Below are positions 24,881 to 32,992 of a stretch of DNA of 64,000 nt, one piece after another. The stretch spans positions 2,037,283-2,101,282 of the forward strand of contig NZ_KK073872.1 in assembly GCF_000585335.1 (NCBI RefSeq). Reading direction: 5' to 3'. Source of the DNA: Cloacibacillus evryensis DSM 19522 (GTDB lineage: Bacteria; Synergistota; Synergistia; Synergistales; Synergistaceae). Each line of letters opens with the position of its first letter. The stretch's first letter is position 1. Below the pieces are notes generated by a model, which did no database searches, had not been told where the DNA came from, and saw nothing but the letters and a program-made list of their open reading frames with translations. The position numbers and the translations under genes were made by a program.

Positions 24881-25783
24881 TCAGGCCCGGGGGTGAAAAC
24901 GATCGTAGTAATCCCGCAGCTCCATGTCCATATGCGTGTATTTTTCCGTCGTCATGATAGAGCTGTGTCCCAGTATCTCCTGCAGCGTCCTTTGATCCAT
25001 ACCGTTGCGCAGCAGGTGCGTAGCGAAGGTATGGCGCAGCACGTGCGGATGAAGGCGGGCGACGGGAATGTCAGCCATCAGGCCGCGCTTGCGCATGATG
25101 ACCCACAGCGTCTCCCGATGCAGCTGTTTTCCGTTCCGCGAGAGGAAGAGCCACTCTGTCCCATGTTTATCGAGTTTGGGACGATATTCAGCGATATATT
25201 CACCTATGTGGCGGCGGACGGCACCTATGTAGGGTATCGTCCGCTCTTTGCCGCCCTTGCCGCGGACGTACACTATCCCGTTGGCGGCGTCAAGGTCGCG
25301 CAGCCGTACGCTGCAAAGCTCCGAGGCCCTCATGCCGGCTCCGTAGGCAAGCTCGATAAAGGCCCGGTCGCGCTTGCCGATCGGCGTGCCGTCCTCGCAG
25401 GCGTTGATTATCCGCTGCACCTCTCCCTCGGTCATCACCTGCGGCAGCGTCTTCGTCCTCGCCGGCAGCGGCGCGAGGCGCGGCAGATTGTCGGTCACTC
25501 CGTCATACTGCAAAAAGCGCGCGAAAGAGCGGAGCATCGCTCCCAGACGCTGGACCGATGATTTTTTGCGCCCCTCTCCCTGCTGTGCCAGCAGGAAGCG
25601 TGAGATGGCGTCGGCCTGCATATCAAGCGGGTCGTGCCCGTTCGCCTCGCAGTGCGCGAGCCATATCTGCATGTCCGAGTTGTAGGCGCGCTGTGTGTTT
25701 TCTCCGCATCCGCGCTCGAGCCGGAGGTAGTCGGTGAAACGTTCTATCGTCTTTCCAAGCTCGCCTCCGACGGGGCGGATCAT
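24881..25783 (-). CDS. xerD: XerD-like tyrosine recombinase
   Basis: 300 residues from the ATG at 25783, which overlaps the Nudix stop (ATGA). A longer open frame to 25975 is ignored because it lies inside the Nudix gene. The N-terminal core-binding SAM-like domain covers about 8-95. The catalytic residues of the tyrosine recombinases are all visible: Arg in GAGMRASELC (near 155), Lys in RGKGGKERTIPY, HxxR in HPHVLRHTFATHLL (near 245), the second His in LGHSSIMTTEKYTH, and Tyr within that motif (TEKYTH). The size and the housekeeping neighbourhood fit the chromosome-dimer resolvase XerC/D rather than a phage integrase. Confidence 0.9.
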   Translation of the reverse strand: MIRPVGGELGKTIERFTDYLRLERGCGENTQRAYNSDMQIWLAHCEANGHDPLDMQADAISRFLLAQQGEGRKKSSVQRLGAMLRSFARFLQYDGVTDNLPRLAPLPARTKTLPQVMTEGEVQRIINACEDGTPIGKRDRAFIELAYGAGMRASELCSVRLRDLDAANGIVYVRGKGGKERTIPYIGAVRRHIGEYIAEYRPKLDKHGTEWLFLSRNGKQLHRETLWVIMRKRGLMADIPVARLHPHVLRHTFATHLLRNGMDQRTLQEILGHSSIMTTEKYTHMDMELRDYYDRFHPRA

Positions 25784-26340
25784 TTCCGCCTTCCTCTGGC
25801 CGCATACCAATAGTAGGCCATCAGCGTCTTGCCGTCGTTTATCTTCTTTTCGGCGATCATCTTTCCCAGCTCTTCTGGGGCGAAGGGAAATACCTTTATG
25901 TACTCGTCGTCGTCCGCGGGAAGTTTTGATGATATAAGATCCGTCGCGTAGTAGACAAATATCTTCTCTGTGCAAAAACCGGGGGAACTGTAAAATTCCG
26001 CGATCTCCTCGATATGCCCCGGCCTGAAACCGACCTCTTCCTGAAGCTCGCGTATCGCGGTCTCGCGCGGGTCCTCGCCGGCTTCGACGAGCCCGGCGGG
26101 GATCTCGTATATATCCTCGTCTATCGCGTGCCTGTACTGCCGGACAAGGACTATTTCCCCGCGCTCGTTGACGGGAAGGACCGCCACGGCGGATTTGTGC
26201 AGCACCACCTCGCGAACCTTCTCCGAGCCCGAGGGAAACTTAACGGTGTCCACCCGAAGATCGACGATGCGTCCTTTATACTTGCATTCGGAACGCACGA
26301 TGTTGCGCAATTGATTTTTAGAATCGCTCAAGACAAGCAC
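25780..26340 (-). CDS. Nudix hydrolase, ADP-ribose pyrophosphatase type
   Basis: 186 residues with a perfect Nudix box at 83-105 (G-X5-E-X7-REXXEE-X-G: GLVEAGEDPRETAIRELQ then EEVG). The context YRHAIDEDIYEIPAGLVE and the SSPGFCTEKIFVYYATDL region match the ADP-ribose pyrophosphatase (NudF-like) group, which cleaves ADP-ribose to AMP and ribose 5-phosphate. It overlaps xerD by 4 bp. fmt ends 3 bp upstream, so it is in one operon with def and fmt. Confidence 0.9.
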   Translation of the reverse strand: MLVLSDSKNQLRNIVRSECKYKGRIVDLRVDTVKFPSGSEKVREVVLHKSAVAVLPVNERGEIVLVRQYRHAIDEDIYEIPAGLVEAGEDPRETAIRELQEEVGFRPGHIEEIAEFYSSPGFCTEKIFVYYATDLISSKLPADDDEYIKVFPFAPEELGKMIAEKKINDGKTLMAYYWYAARGRRK

Positions 26341-26343
26341 CTC

Positions 26344-27279
26344 TTATCCAATCTCTTCGCCCTTTTCAATACGGGCTCCGCGCGCCCAGTCCGCCGCGCG
26401 CTGCGGCTTTTTACCCTCCGGCTGTACCTCTACGAGCTTCAGCGCCCCCTCGCGGCAGGCGATGACTGGCATTCCCTCGACGATCTCACATCGGCCGGCT
26501 TCGCGGGCGACAGAGGGCAGCGGTTCCGCGGCAAGCACGCGCAGGCGTTTTCCCCGTACCGCGCAGTATACTCCGGGCGAGCTTCCGATCCCTCTGATCT
26601 TGTTGACGATCTCCCGGGCGCCGTCGGCGCGCCAGTCGATCTTTCCCTCAGATTTGTCTATCTTGGGCGCCGCGGTCGCATTTTCCTCTTTTTGCGGAGT
26701 AAAATGCCAGTCTTCCGGCGCGGCTTCGCAAAGGTAATGAAGCAATGTCCCCGCGCCGAGCAGGGCGGCCTTCTCCATCAGCGTCGCGGTATTGTCTTCC
26801 GGCAATATCTCCAGCTCGGGCTGCGCGAGTATCGGCCCGGAATCCATGCCCGCGTCAAGTCGGAATATGGAGACCGCGGTCTTCGTCCTGCCATCCATCA
26901 GCGCCCGCTGTATGGGGGCCGATCCTCTGTATTCCGGCAGCCTGGAAGGATGGATGTTCAGACACCCCAGAGGAGCCATCGAAAGCACCGGCTCCTTTAT
27001 GATATGGCCGAAATCTATCACCAGCATCACATCGGGGGTGTTGTCCCCCAGCCAGGCGAGCCGTTCACGGTCGGCAGCGAGTTTTTCCGTGGTATGGACG
27101 GGCAGCCCGAGCGTCCCGGCAAGCTCCCATACGGGTGTATTCTGGAACTTGAGCCCGCGTCCGGCGGTTTTCGGCGCGTTTGTCAACACCCACGCGGGGC
27201 GCACACGCTCGGATATTATTTCAAGACACCGGGAGGCAAAGCGCCCGGAGCCCATGAACCCGACTGTAAGGCGGCCCAT
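26344..27279 (-). CDS. fmt: Methionyl-tRNA formyltransferase
   Basis: 311 residues. It formylates initiator Met-tRNA with 10-formyl-THF. The N-terminal Rossmann part starts MGRLTVGFMGSGRFASRCLEII. The substrate loop is NIHPSRLPEYRGSAPIQRALMDG near 105-127, where the usual HxSLLPxYRG has Arg for the first Leu. The catalytic Asp is in DAGMDSGPIL (about 143-152). The C-terminal domain includes IDWRADGAREIVNKIRG. It overlaps def by one base (TAATG) and lies next to it as in most bacteria. Confidence 0.94.
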   Translation of the reverse strand: MGRLTVGFMGSGRFASRCLEIISERVRPAWVLTNAPKTAGRGLKFQNTPVWELAGTLGLPVHTTEKLAADRERLAWLGDNTPDVMLVIDFGHIIKEPVLSMAPLGCLNIHPSRLPEYRGSAPIQRALMDGRTKTAVSIFRLDAGMDSGPILAQPELEILPEDNTATLMEKAALLGAGTLLHYLCEAAPEDWHFTPQKEENATAAPKIDKSEGKIDWRADGAREIVNKIRGIGSSPGVYCAVRGKRLRVLAAEPLPSVAREAGRCEIVEGMPVIACREGALKLVEVQPEGKKPQRAADWARGARIEKGEEIG

Positions 27280-27770
27280 TATTTTTCCGCCGCCCGTTTG
27301 GCGATTTTTTTCTTGAGGAACTGGCGTTTGAGCGGGGAAACTCGGTCGATAAGCAGACGCCCGTTCAGATGGTCTATCTCATGGGAGAAGACGCAGGCGG
27401 TGAATCCGTCGAGCGAGAGCCGCCGCGGAGCGCCGGTTTCGTCCTGATAGACGACCGTAAGTTTCTCCGGCGACGTGACCTTCTCGTAGATGCCGGGAAA
27501 GCTGAGGCAGCCCTCCTCGTTCGTCACTGAGCCCTCCGCTTCGATAACTTCGGGATTCACAAGGACAAACTTTTCTCCATGATAATCTATGACGACGAGC
27601 TTTTTCGTGACCCCGACCTGCGGCGCGGCAAGGCCTATCCCGTCGCTGGCGTACATAGTCTCGAACATGTCGTCGATGAGAGACTTCAGCTCCCCGTCAA
27701 AATCTTCCACCCGCTCCGTCTCTTCGCGAAGCACCGGATCGGGATAAACGCATATAGCTCTAAGGGCCAT
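27279..27770 (-). CDS. def: Peptide deformylase
   Basis: 163 residues from the ATG at 27770 (MALRAICVYPDPVL), selected because AGGAGG lies 8 bp upstream; the frame could extend nine codons further. It removes the formyl group from nascent N-termini using Fe2+. The three motifs are complete: GIGLAAPQVG, EEGCLSFPG and HEIDHLNG. The C-terminus is basic (KRQFLKKKIAKRAAEK). It starts the def-fmt-Nudix-xerD operon directly behind the rpsA terminator. Confidence 0.96.
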   Translation of the reverse strand: MALRAICVYPDPVLREETERVEDFDGELKSLIDDMFETMYASDGIGLAAPQVGVTKKLVVIDYHGEKFVLVNPEVIEAEGSVTNEEGCLSFPGIYEKVTSPEKLTVVYQDETGAPRRLSLDGFTACVFSHEIDHLNGRLLIDRVSPLKRQFLKKKIAKRAAEK

Positions 27771-27821
27771 AATTGACCTCCTGTCATGTATCTTCATATT
27801 TGCCCTATTGTAACGTAAAAA

Positions 27822-27850
27822 GAGGCCCCGCTCAAGATGAACGGGGCCTC
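27822..27850 (-). terminator. Terminator of the rpsA operon
   Basis: The GC-rich 9-bp stem GAGGCCCCG (27822-27830) / CGGGGCCTC (27842-27850), followed on the minus strand by TTTTTACG, lies 25 bp past the rpsA stop. It separates the mutS-to-rpsA gene series from def. Confidence 0.9.
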
Positions 27851-27874
27851 CGTATATTTTGATCCGGCTTTAGC

Positions 27875-29464
27875 CTATTCGGCCTCTTCCTTCTCGCGCT
27901 GCTTGAGAAGGTCTCCGATCGAGAAGTTCATCTCTTCCTGCGGGAGCTGGCTGTTGGAGCTTTCCTGCCTTCTCCGGTCTCCGCCCTCGGGGCGGCGGCG
28001 GCGCGGACGGTCTTCGCCGCGCTTTGAAGGAGCTCCGCCGGAGGCGGGCTGATCGTGAGATTCATCACGCGGCGCGCGTCTTACGGGCTCTTCGTTCGCG
28101 GGACGCAGGCTGAGGCGGATACGGCGCTCGACGGGGTTCACTTCGAGAACGCGGGCGGTAACTTCCTGTCCCTCTGAAAGCACTTCTTTGGGATTCTCCA
28201 CTCTCTGTGTCGAGAGCTGGGAGATGTGGATGAGCCCTTCGATGCCCTCTTCAAGTTCGACGAAGGCTCCGAAGTCAGCGATGCGGACGACCTTTACGGG
28301 GACTTCGGCATCCTTCTGGTACTTCTCGGCGGCATCCTTCCAGGGGTCGTTGAGCTGCTTGTAGCCGAGGCTGATGCGCTTGCGTTCCGTATCGGTCTCG
28401 ATGATCGAAACTTCGACCTTCTGTCCCTTTTTGAGGACTTCTTTCGGGTGCTTGATGCGCGTCCAGCTGAGGTCTCCGATATGGATAAGTCCTTCTACGC
28501 CGGGCTCTATTTCTACGAATGCGCCGAATTCTGTCAGGTTGGTGACGGTGCCCTCGGTGACTTTTCCGGGCGTCCAGCGCTCGGCCGCCGTCGTCCAGGG
28601 ATCGTCAAGCGTCTGGCGGATCGAGAGGGAGATCCTGTTGTTCTCCTTGTCGATGCCGATGACCTTTACCTTGACATGATCACCCTTGGCGACTATCTCT
28701 TTGGCCTTCGCGTTGCGCTGCCATGAAAGTTCGCTGATGTGGACAAGTCCTTCCATCGCACCAAGGTTGACGAAAACACCGAAGGAAGTGATGCTGCTGA
28801 CATCGCCCTCAAGGACGTCGCCTTCATGTACCTGATCATAGAAGGCCTGGCGGATGCCTGTGAGTTCCTCTTCGATGAGGCTGCGGCGTGAGAATACGAG
28901 GCGGCGCTTTCTGCGGTCCTTTTCGATGAGCTTCACGGGGAACTCCTGGTCAAGGAGCTTTCCGGGGTTCACTCCATGCCCTTCCTGCGTGAGATGAGAG
29001 ATGGGGATGAATCCTTCGATGCCGCAGCAGCTTACGATGAGGCCGCCCTTCACCTTGCGGATTCCCTTTACCGTTATCGTCTCGTTGTTCTCCGCCTCTG
29101 CTTCGAGCCTGTTCCAACGCTCGTCAAATTCGCAGCGCCAGCGTGAGAGACCGAGCTGGGCGTCTTCGCCCTGTCCGATATTCGTGATCTGCACTCTGAC
29201 CTTGGCGCCGTTCTCGGGCTCGGGAGTCTCTTCTACGAGAACTCTGTGAGTCCATTCTTTGCGCGGAAGAAAGCCTTCGCATTTGTAGCCTACATCTACG
29301 AGCCAGCCGTCCTCACGTGAATCGACGACGGTTCCCTCCACGACCTTGCCGCGGTGGAAGTCGCCCATCACATCGTACTGCTGCATCATTTCTTCCATTG
29401 TTTCTTCTTTTTCCTGTGTTTCCATTACGTCTTCTGTACGAAGCTCGTCAACCATTCCCAACAT
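27875..29464 (-). CDS. rpsA: 30S ribosomal protein S1 (five S1 domains)
   Basis: 529 residues with five S1 repeats. Their starts are about GKVVEGTVVDSREDGWLVDV, the divergent TITVKGIRKVKGGLIVS, GDVLEGDVSSITSFGVFVNL, GKVTEGTVTNLTEFGAFVEI and VPVKVVRIADFGAFVELEEG. The C-terminal tail after residue ~455 is low-complexity and arginine-rich (RPRRRRPEGGDRRRQ) and ends NFSIGDLLKQREKEEAE. S1 binds mRNA on the small subunit. It follows ispH by only 8 bp; in some clostridia IspH and S1 are fused, so this is the unfused form of the same pairing. The start is uncertain among ATGs at 29464, 29455 and later. Confidence 0.9.
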   Translation of the reverse strand: MLGMVDELRTEDVMETQEKEETMEEMMQQYDVMGDFHRGKVVEGTVVDSREDGWLVDVGYKCEGFLPRKEWTHRVLVEETPEPENGAKVRVQITNIGQGEDAQLGLSRWRCEFDERWNRLEAEAENNETITVKGIRKVKGGLIVSCCGIEGFIPISHLTQEGHGVNPGKLLDQEFPVKLIEKDRRKRRLVFSRRSLIEEELTGIRQAFYDQVHEGDVLEGDVSSITSFGVFVNLGAMEGLVHISELSWQRNAKAKEIVAKGDHVKVKVIGIDKENNRISLSIRQTLDDPWTTAAERWTPGKVTEGTVTNLTEFGAFVEIEPGVEGLIHIGDLSWTRIKHPKEVLKKGQKVEVSIIETDTERKRISLGYKQLNDPWKDAAEKYQKDAEVPVKVVRIADFGAFVELEEGIEGLIHISQLSTQRVENPKEVLSEGQEVTARVLEVNPVERRIRLSLRPANEEPVRRAPRDESHDQPASGGAPSKRGEDRPRRRRPEGGDRRRQESSNSQLPQEEMNFSIGDLLKQREKEEAE

Positions 29465-29472
29465 CCTCCTGC

Positions 29473-30306
29473 TTACATCATCTTTAATTTTTGGATCAGT
29501 TCTTTTATCAGCCAGTCGGGGGTGCTGCCTCCCGCGGCTATTCCAATCGTATCCTTATTTTCCAACCAACCCCCTTCCAGTTCTCCCGCGTGTTCTATCC
29601 ACAAGGTCGGCACTCCTGAACCGGAGGCGATCTCTGCGAGCTTTCGCGTATTAGCGCTGTTTCTGCCGCCCAGCACTATGATGCCATCCGCCTCTTCCGC
29701 GAGCCGGCAGACGGACTGTTGGCGCGCGAGAGTCGCGCGGCATATCGTATTATATACCTTTATTTCAGGAGATACAGAGGCAAATCCGCCCACCAGCGCC
29801 GCAAATGTCTCCACGCGCTGCGTGGTCTGGCTCAATATGCCGCAGCGCCTGCCGTACAATTCGCGAGGGATCTCTCCCGCCGATGCCAGCACGCGGACCT
29901 CTCCGGAAACATAGCCCATAATACCCTTGACCTCCGGATGGGAGGCGTCTCCTAATATTATCACGATATAGCCATCTTGGGAAAGGGTTTGTGCTCTTTC
30001 CTGAGCCGTTTTTACAAAAGGACATGTCCCGTCGACCATTTTCGCGCTTCTTTCGCGCAGCAATTCAAATATCTCCGGCGTTACTCCGTGCGCCCGCACA
30101 AAAGATACCGCGCCCTCCGGCACCTCTTCCGGCGAATCGACGACGACGAGCCCCTGTTTCTCGAGACGCGCTATCTCCTGCGGATTATGTATCGGGCTGC
30201 CCAGCGCGAAGACCCGGCGACCTTTCTTCAGCTCTTCCTCAAGTGTCGTTATCGCGCGTTTTACGCCGAAGCAGAGCCCCGTCGGGTCGGCGGTTATGAT
30301 CCTCAC
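29473..30306 (-). CDS. ispH: 4-hydroxy-3-methylbut-2-enyl diphosphate reductase
   Basis: 277 residues. The last enzyme of the MEP isoprenoid pathway (LytB), a [4Fe-4S] protein making IPP and DMAPP. The three cluster cysteines are in GLCFGVKRAI (Cys near 12), DGTCPFVKTAQ (near 95) and YNTICRAT (near 190). GSPIHNPQEIARLEKQG, VRAHGVTPEIF and SHPEVKGIMGY contain the conserved histidines, and the catalytic Glu sits near GVPTLWIE/SQTTQ region. It overlaps miaA by 4 bp and is followed 8 bp later by rpsA. Confidence 0.94.
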   Translation of the reverse strand: MRIITADPTGLCFGVKRAITTLEEELKKGRRVFALGSPIHNPQEIARLEKQGLVVVDSPEEVPEGAVSFVRAHGVTPEIFELLRERSAKMVDGTCPFVKTAQERAQTLSQDGYIVIILGDASHPEVKGIMGYVSGEVRVLASAGEIPRELYGRRCGILSQTTQRVETFAALVGGFASVSPEIKVYNTICRATLARQQSVCRLAEEADGIIVLGGRNSANTRKLAEIASGSGVPTLWIEHAGELEGGWLENKDTIGIAAGGSTPDWLIKELIQKLKMM

Positions 30307-31250
30307 GCGCCGCCCTCCAGGTGCGCGAGGCAGCGCGGGACGACGTCTTTTAGGGCGTCCTCCTTCGATACCTCGTCAAAATCGTACCATACAGCGGGCT
30401 CAAAATGCTTGAACCAAGTCATCTGCCGGCGAGAGAAGGCCTTAGTCGAGCGGATGTCGCCCTCGATCGCCTCAAGAAAGGTGCATTCGCCGCCGATGTA
30501 CCGCACCAATTCGCGATAGCCAAAGCCCTGCAGGGCGGGAAGCGACGGAGAATAGCCGTTGTCAAGCAGCCATTTGACCTCCTCCGGATATCCGCTGGCG
30601 AACTGCTCCTTGACGCGGCGCTCTATATTCCGGTAAAGATTGGCGCGCAGCCGCGTCAGGCCGATATACAATATTTCATAGGGAGACTCTATCTTGCCCT
30701 GCCGCCCGTACCACCAGCTCGCATTTTTGCCGGTGATGCGGAATATTTCGAGGGCGCGCATGGTGCGGACGGGGTCGTTCCGATGTATCCTGGCCCCCGC
30801 TTCGGGATCTATCTCAAGCAGCTCCTGATGCAGCGCGGGAAGCCCGCGTCCCGTTATCTCCTCTTCAAGCTGGGACCTGATATTTTCATCTTTAGGCAGG
30901 TCCTCCGAGAGCATTCCGGCAAGCGCGCGGTAGTAGAATGGCGTGCCTCCGATCAGCAGCGGCGCGCGTCCGCGGGCCATGATCCGGCTCACGGCGTCCT
31001 CAGTATCCTCCGCGAAGTCGGCGGCGGAATATATCTGATCGGGGTCGACGACGTCGATCAGATGGTGGATCACCTCGCGCCGGATCTCACGCGAGACCTT
31101 GTCCGTGCCGACGTCGAGATAACGGTAGACCTGGCGCGAGTCGACAGAGATGACCTCGGCATTCAGCCTGGCGGCAAGCGCGAGGCTGAACTCCGTCTTG
31201 CCGACCGCGGTCGGTCCGATTATCGCAACAACGGGAATTTTCTTAACCAT
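30303..31250 (-). CDS. miaA: tRNA dimethylallyltransferase
   Basis: 315 residues. It transfers dimethylallyl to A37 of tRNAs reading U-initial codons. The P-loop IGPTAVGKTEFSLALA (11-26) and the DSRQVYRYLDVGTDKVS motif (about 36-52) are diagnostic. GGTPFYYRALAGML and FRITGK follow at normal positions. The substrate DMAPP comes from IspH, encoded by the next gene. It overlaps mutL by one base and ispH by four. Confidence 0.95.
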   Translation of the reverse strand: MVKKIPVVAIIGPTAVGKTEFSLALAARLNAEVISVDSRQVYRYLDVGTDKVSREIRREVIHHLIDVVDPDQIYSAADFAEDTEDAVSRIMARGRAPLLIGGTPFYYRALAGMLSEDLPKDENIRSQLEEEITGRGLPALHQELLEIDPEAGARIHRNDPVRTMRALEIFRITGKNASWWYGRQGKIESPYEILYIGLTRLRANLYRNIERRVKEQFASGYPEEVKWLLDNGYSPSLPALQGFGYRELVRYIGGECTFLEAIEGDIRSTKAFSRRQMTWFKHFEPAVWYDFDEVSKEDALKDVVPRCLAHLEGGA

Positions 31251-32992
31251 TATCTTTCAAACCAGTCGCGTAGTTTTTTATTTTCGATGAGGAATACCGT
31301 CGGCCTTCCGTGCGGGCAGGTATACGGTGTGTCGCAGCGTTCGAGGCGGCGCAGCAGTTCAAGGGCCTCCTCGGGCTCAAAACGGCGTCCCAGCTTTACC
31401 GCGTCGCGGCAGGCGAGGCGCGCCATGCGCCACCACACCTCGCGGTCGCGTTTGGCGGGGTCGTTTTCGACCTCCAGGCCGCGCAGAGCCGAGCGGAGCA
31501 TGTCGATCGGCGAGAGATGCCCTTTGCCCTTGATCGCGGGCACCGCCGTCACCTTGCCGCCCTCCGTGCGGAATCCGAGCGCGGCAAGCTCTTTTTCGTA
31601 GAGCGCCGCCTCGGCGGCCGCCGCCTGCGGTATCTCCATCGGCAGAGTCAGCCACTGCGTCGCGATATTATCTTTGAAATTTTCGCAGATATCCTCAAAA
31701 AGGATGCGTTCATGCGCCGCGTGCGGGTCCATCACGGCGAGCGCCCCCGGAAAGTCGAAAATCAGGAAACCCTCGGCGCTCTGGCCGACATAATTTTTAT
31801 CGAAGAAAAACTCTTCTTCGTCCGGCGGCGTTTCCTCCGCCGGCGTGAAGATGTTTTCCGCCTGCGCCTCCGCGCCCAGCGGGCTGGCGGCGCGCCACGG
31901 TCCCTTCTTCTGGAAGCTCCATCCGTCCGGGCTGTATGACGCCTGCGCGGAAGAGGGCTCCGTTCCGAAGGCGGCCCGCGGCGGCGTCAGAAAAGCCTCG
32001 GCCCCGCCGGGCGGCATCGGCGGCGCGGCGATCGAATGCCGCTGCGCGAAGATCGCCTTTGCGTTGTCATAAACGATCTTGAAGGCGTCGCCGCTCCGGC
32101 GGAAGCGCACTTCCTCCTTCGTCGGATGGATATTGACGTCGACATCCTGCGGAGGGAGGTCGAGAAGTACGAGCCATTCGCCGTAAGCCGCGGCGTCAGC
32201 GGTGGAAAGAGCGGCGCGTATCGCGGCGTCCTGCACCCGCCGCCCGTTGACGAAGAGCATGATCACGACGCGGCGCGAATCCGGGATCGGATTCCACCAG
32301 AGGCGGGCGAAGAGAGGACCGCTCCGCGACTCGGAATGATATATCTTCGTCTGTAGGCCCCAGCGGCGCAGCAGCGTCTCCTCCACACTACCGGCCCCCG
32401 TATATTCAAGGATCTTTTTATTCTCCTCGTAAAGGCGGAAGGTCACCTCGGGATGTATCAGCGCGTAGTCGTTGACGATCTGGACGATCCTGCGCAGCTC
32501 CGCCGACGAGGTCTTAAGAAATTTACGGCGCGCGGGCAGGTTGAAAAACAGGTCGTCTATCTGTATCCGCGTCCCCGGCTTCGCCGGCGTCTCCGTGTGC
32601 AGGGTTATCACGCCCGCCTCGCAGCGGATGAGGCCGCCGGTGCCGGCTCCGTCCGTCTTGCTGCGTATCTCCATCCGCGAGACGGCGGCGACGCTCGCGA
32701 GCGCCTCCCCGCGATACCCCAGGGTCGATATCCTCTCAAGGTCTTCGATGTCCGTTATCTTGCTCGTCGCGTAGCGCTCAAGCGCGAGCGGCAGCTCCGC
32801 GCAGGGGATGCCGCAGCCGTCGTCCTCGATGACGAAAGAGCTCTTGCCGCCCTGTTCCGTCTGTATCGAAATCGTGCGGGCTCCCGCGTCGAGCGAATTT
32901 TCTATCAGTTCCTTCGCGACGGACGAGGGACGTTCTATCACCTCTCCGGCGGCGATCCTCGTTGAAATGTCGGGGGCGAGCTTCTTTATCAT
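31250..32992 (-). CDS. mutL: DNA mismatch repair protein MutL (endonuclease type)
   Basis: 580 residues. The N-terminal GHKL ATPase motifs are intact: ELIENSLDAGA (residues 29-39), EDDGCGI (about 57-63), TLGYRGEAL (about 89-97) and PARRKFL (about 152-158). The C-terminal part carries DPHAAHERILFE, matching the metal-dependent nicking motif DQHAxxExxxxE with Gln changed to Pro, plus ACRDAVKLG and CPHGRP. It is therefore the intrinsic-endonuclease class found in bacteria without MutH. It overlaps mutS by 4 bp and miaA by 1 bp. Confidence 0.95.
   Translation of the reverse strand: MIKKLAPDISTRIAAGEVIERPSSVAKELIENSLDAGARTISIQTEQGGKSSFVIEDDGCGIPCAELPLALERYATSKITDIEDLERISTLGYRGEALASVAAVSRMEIRSKTDGAGTGGLIRCEAGVITLHTETPAKPGTRIQIDDLFFNLPARRKFLKTSSAELRRIVQIVNDYALIHPEVTFRLYEENKKILEYTGAGSVEETLLRRWGLQTKIYHSESRSGPLFARLWWNPIPDSRRVVIMLFVNGRRVQDAAIRAALSTADAAAYGEWLVLLDLPPQDVDVNIHPTKEEVRFRRSGDAFKIVYDNAKAIFAQRHSIAAPPMPPGGAEAFLTPPRAAFGTEPSSAQASYSPDGWSFQKKGPWRAASPLGAEAQAENIFTPAEETPPDEEEFFFDKNYVGQSAEGFLIFDFPGALAVMDPHAAHERILFEDICENFKDNIATQWLTLPMEIPQAAAAEAALYEKELAALGFRTEGGKVTAVPAIKGKGHLSPIDMLRSALRGLEVENDPAKRDREVWWRMARLACRDAVKLGRRFEPEEALELLRRLERCDTPYTCPHGRPTVFLIENKKLRDWFER

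Noticed and set aside
24881-25783. XerD-like gene as a phage or island integrase
   Set aside because: It is GC-rich, translationally coupled to the Nudix gene in a housekeeping operon, and of normal XerC/D size.
26014-27447. 477-codon open frame on the plus strand opposite fmt and def
   Set aside because: It is antisense to well-identified genes, has no recognisable domain and its composition is that of a shadow frame in GC-rich DNA.
30405-31601. 398-codon plus-strand frame opposite miaA and mutL
   Set aside because: It lies antisense to conserved genes with complete motifs and has no family match or ribosome binding site.
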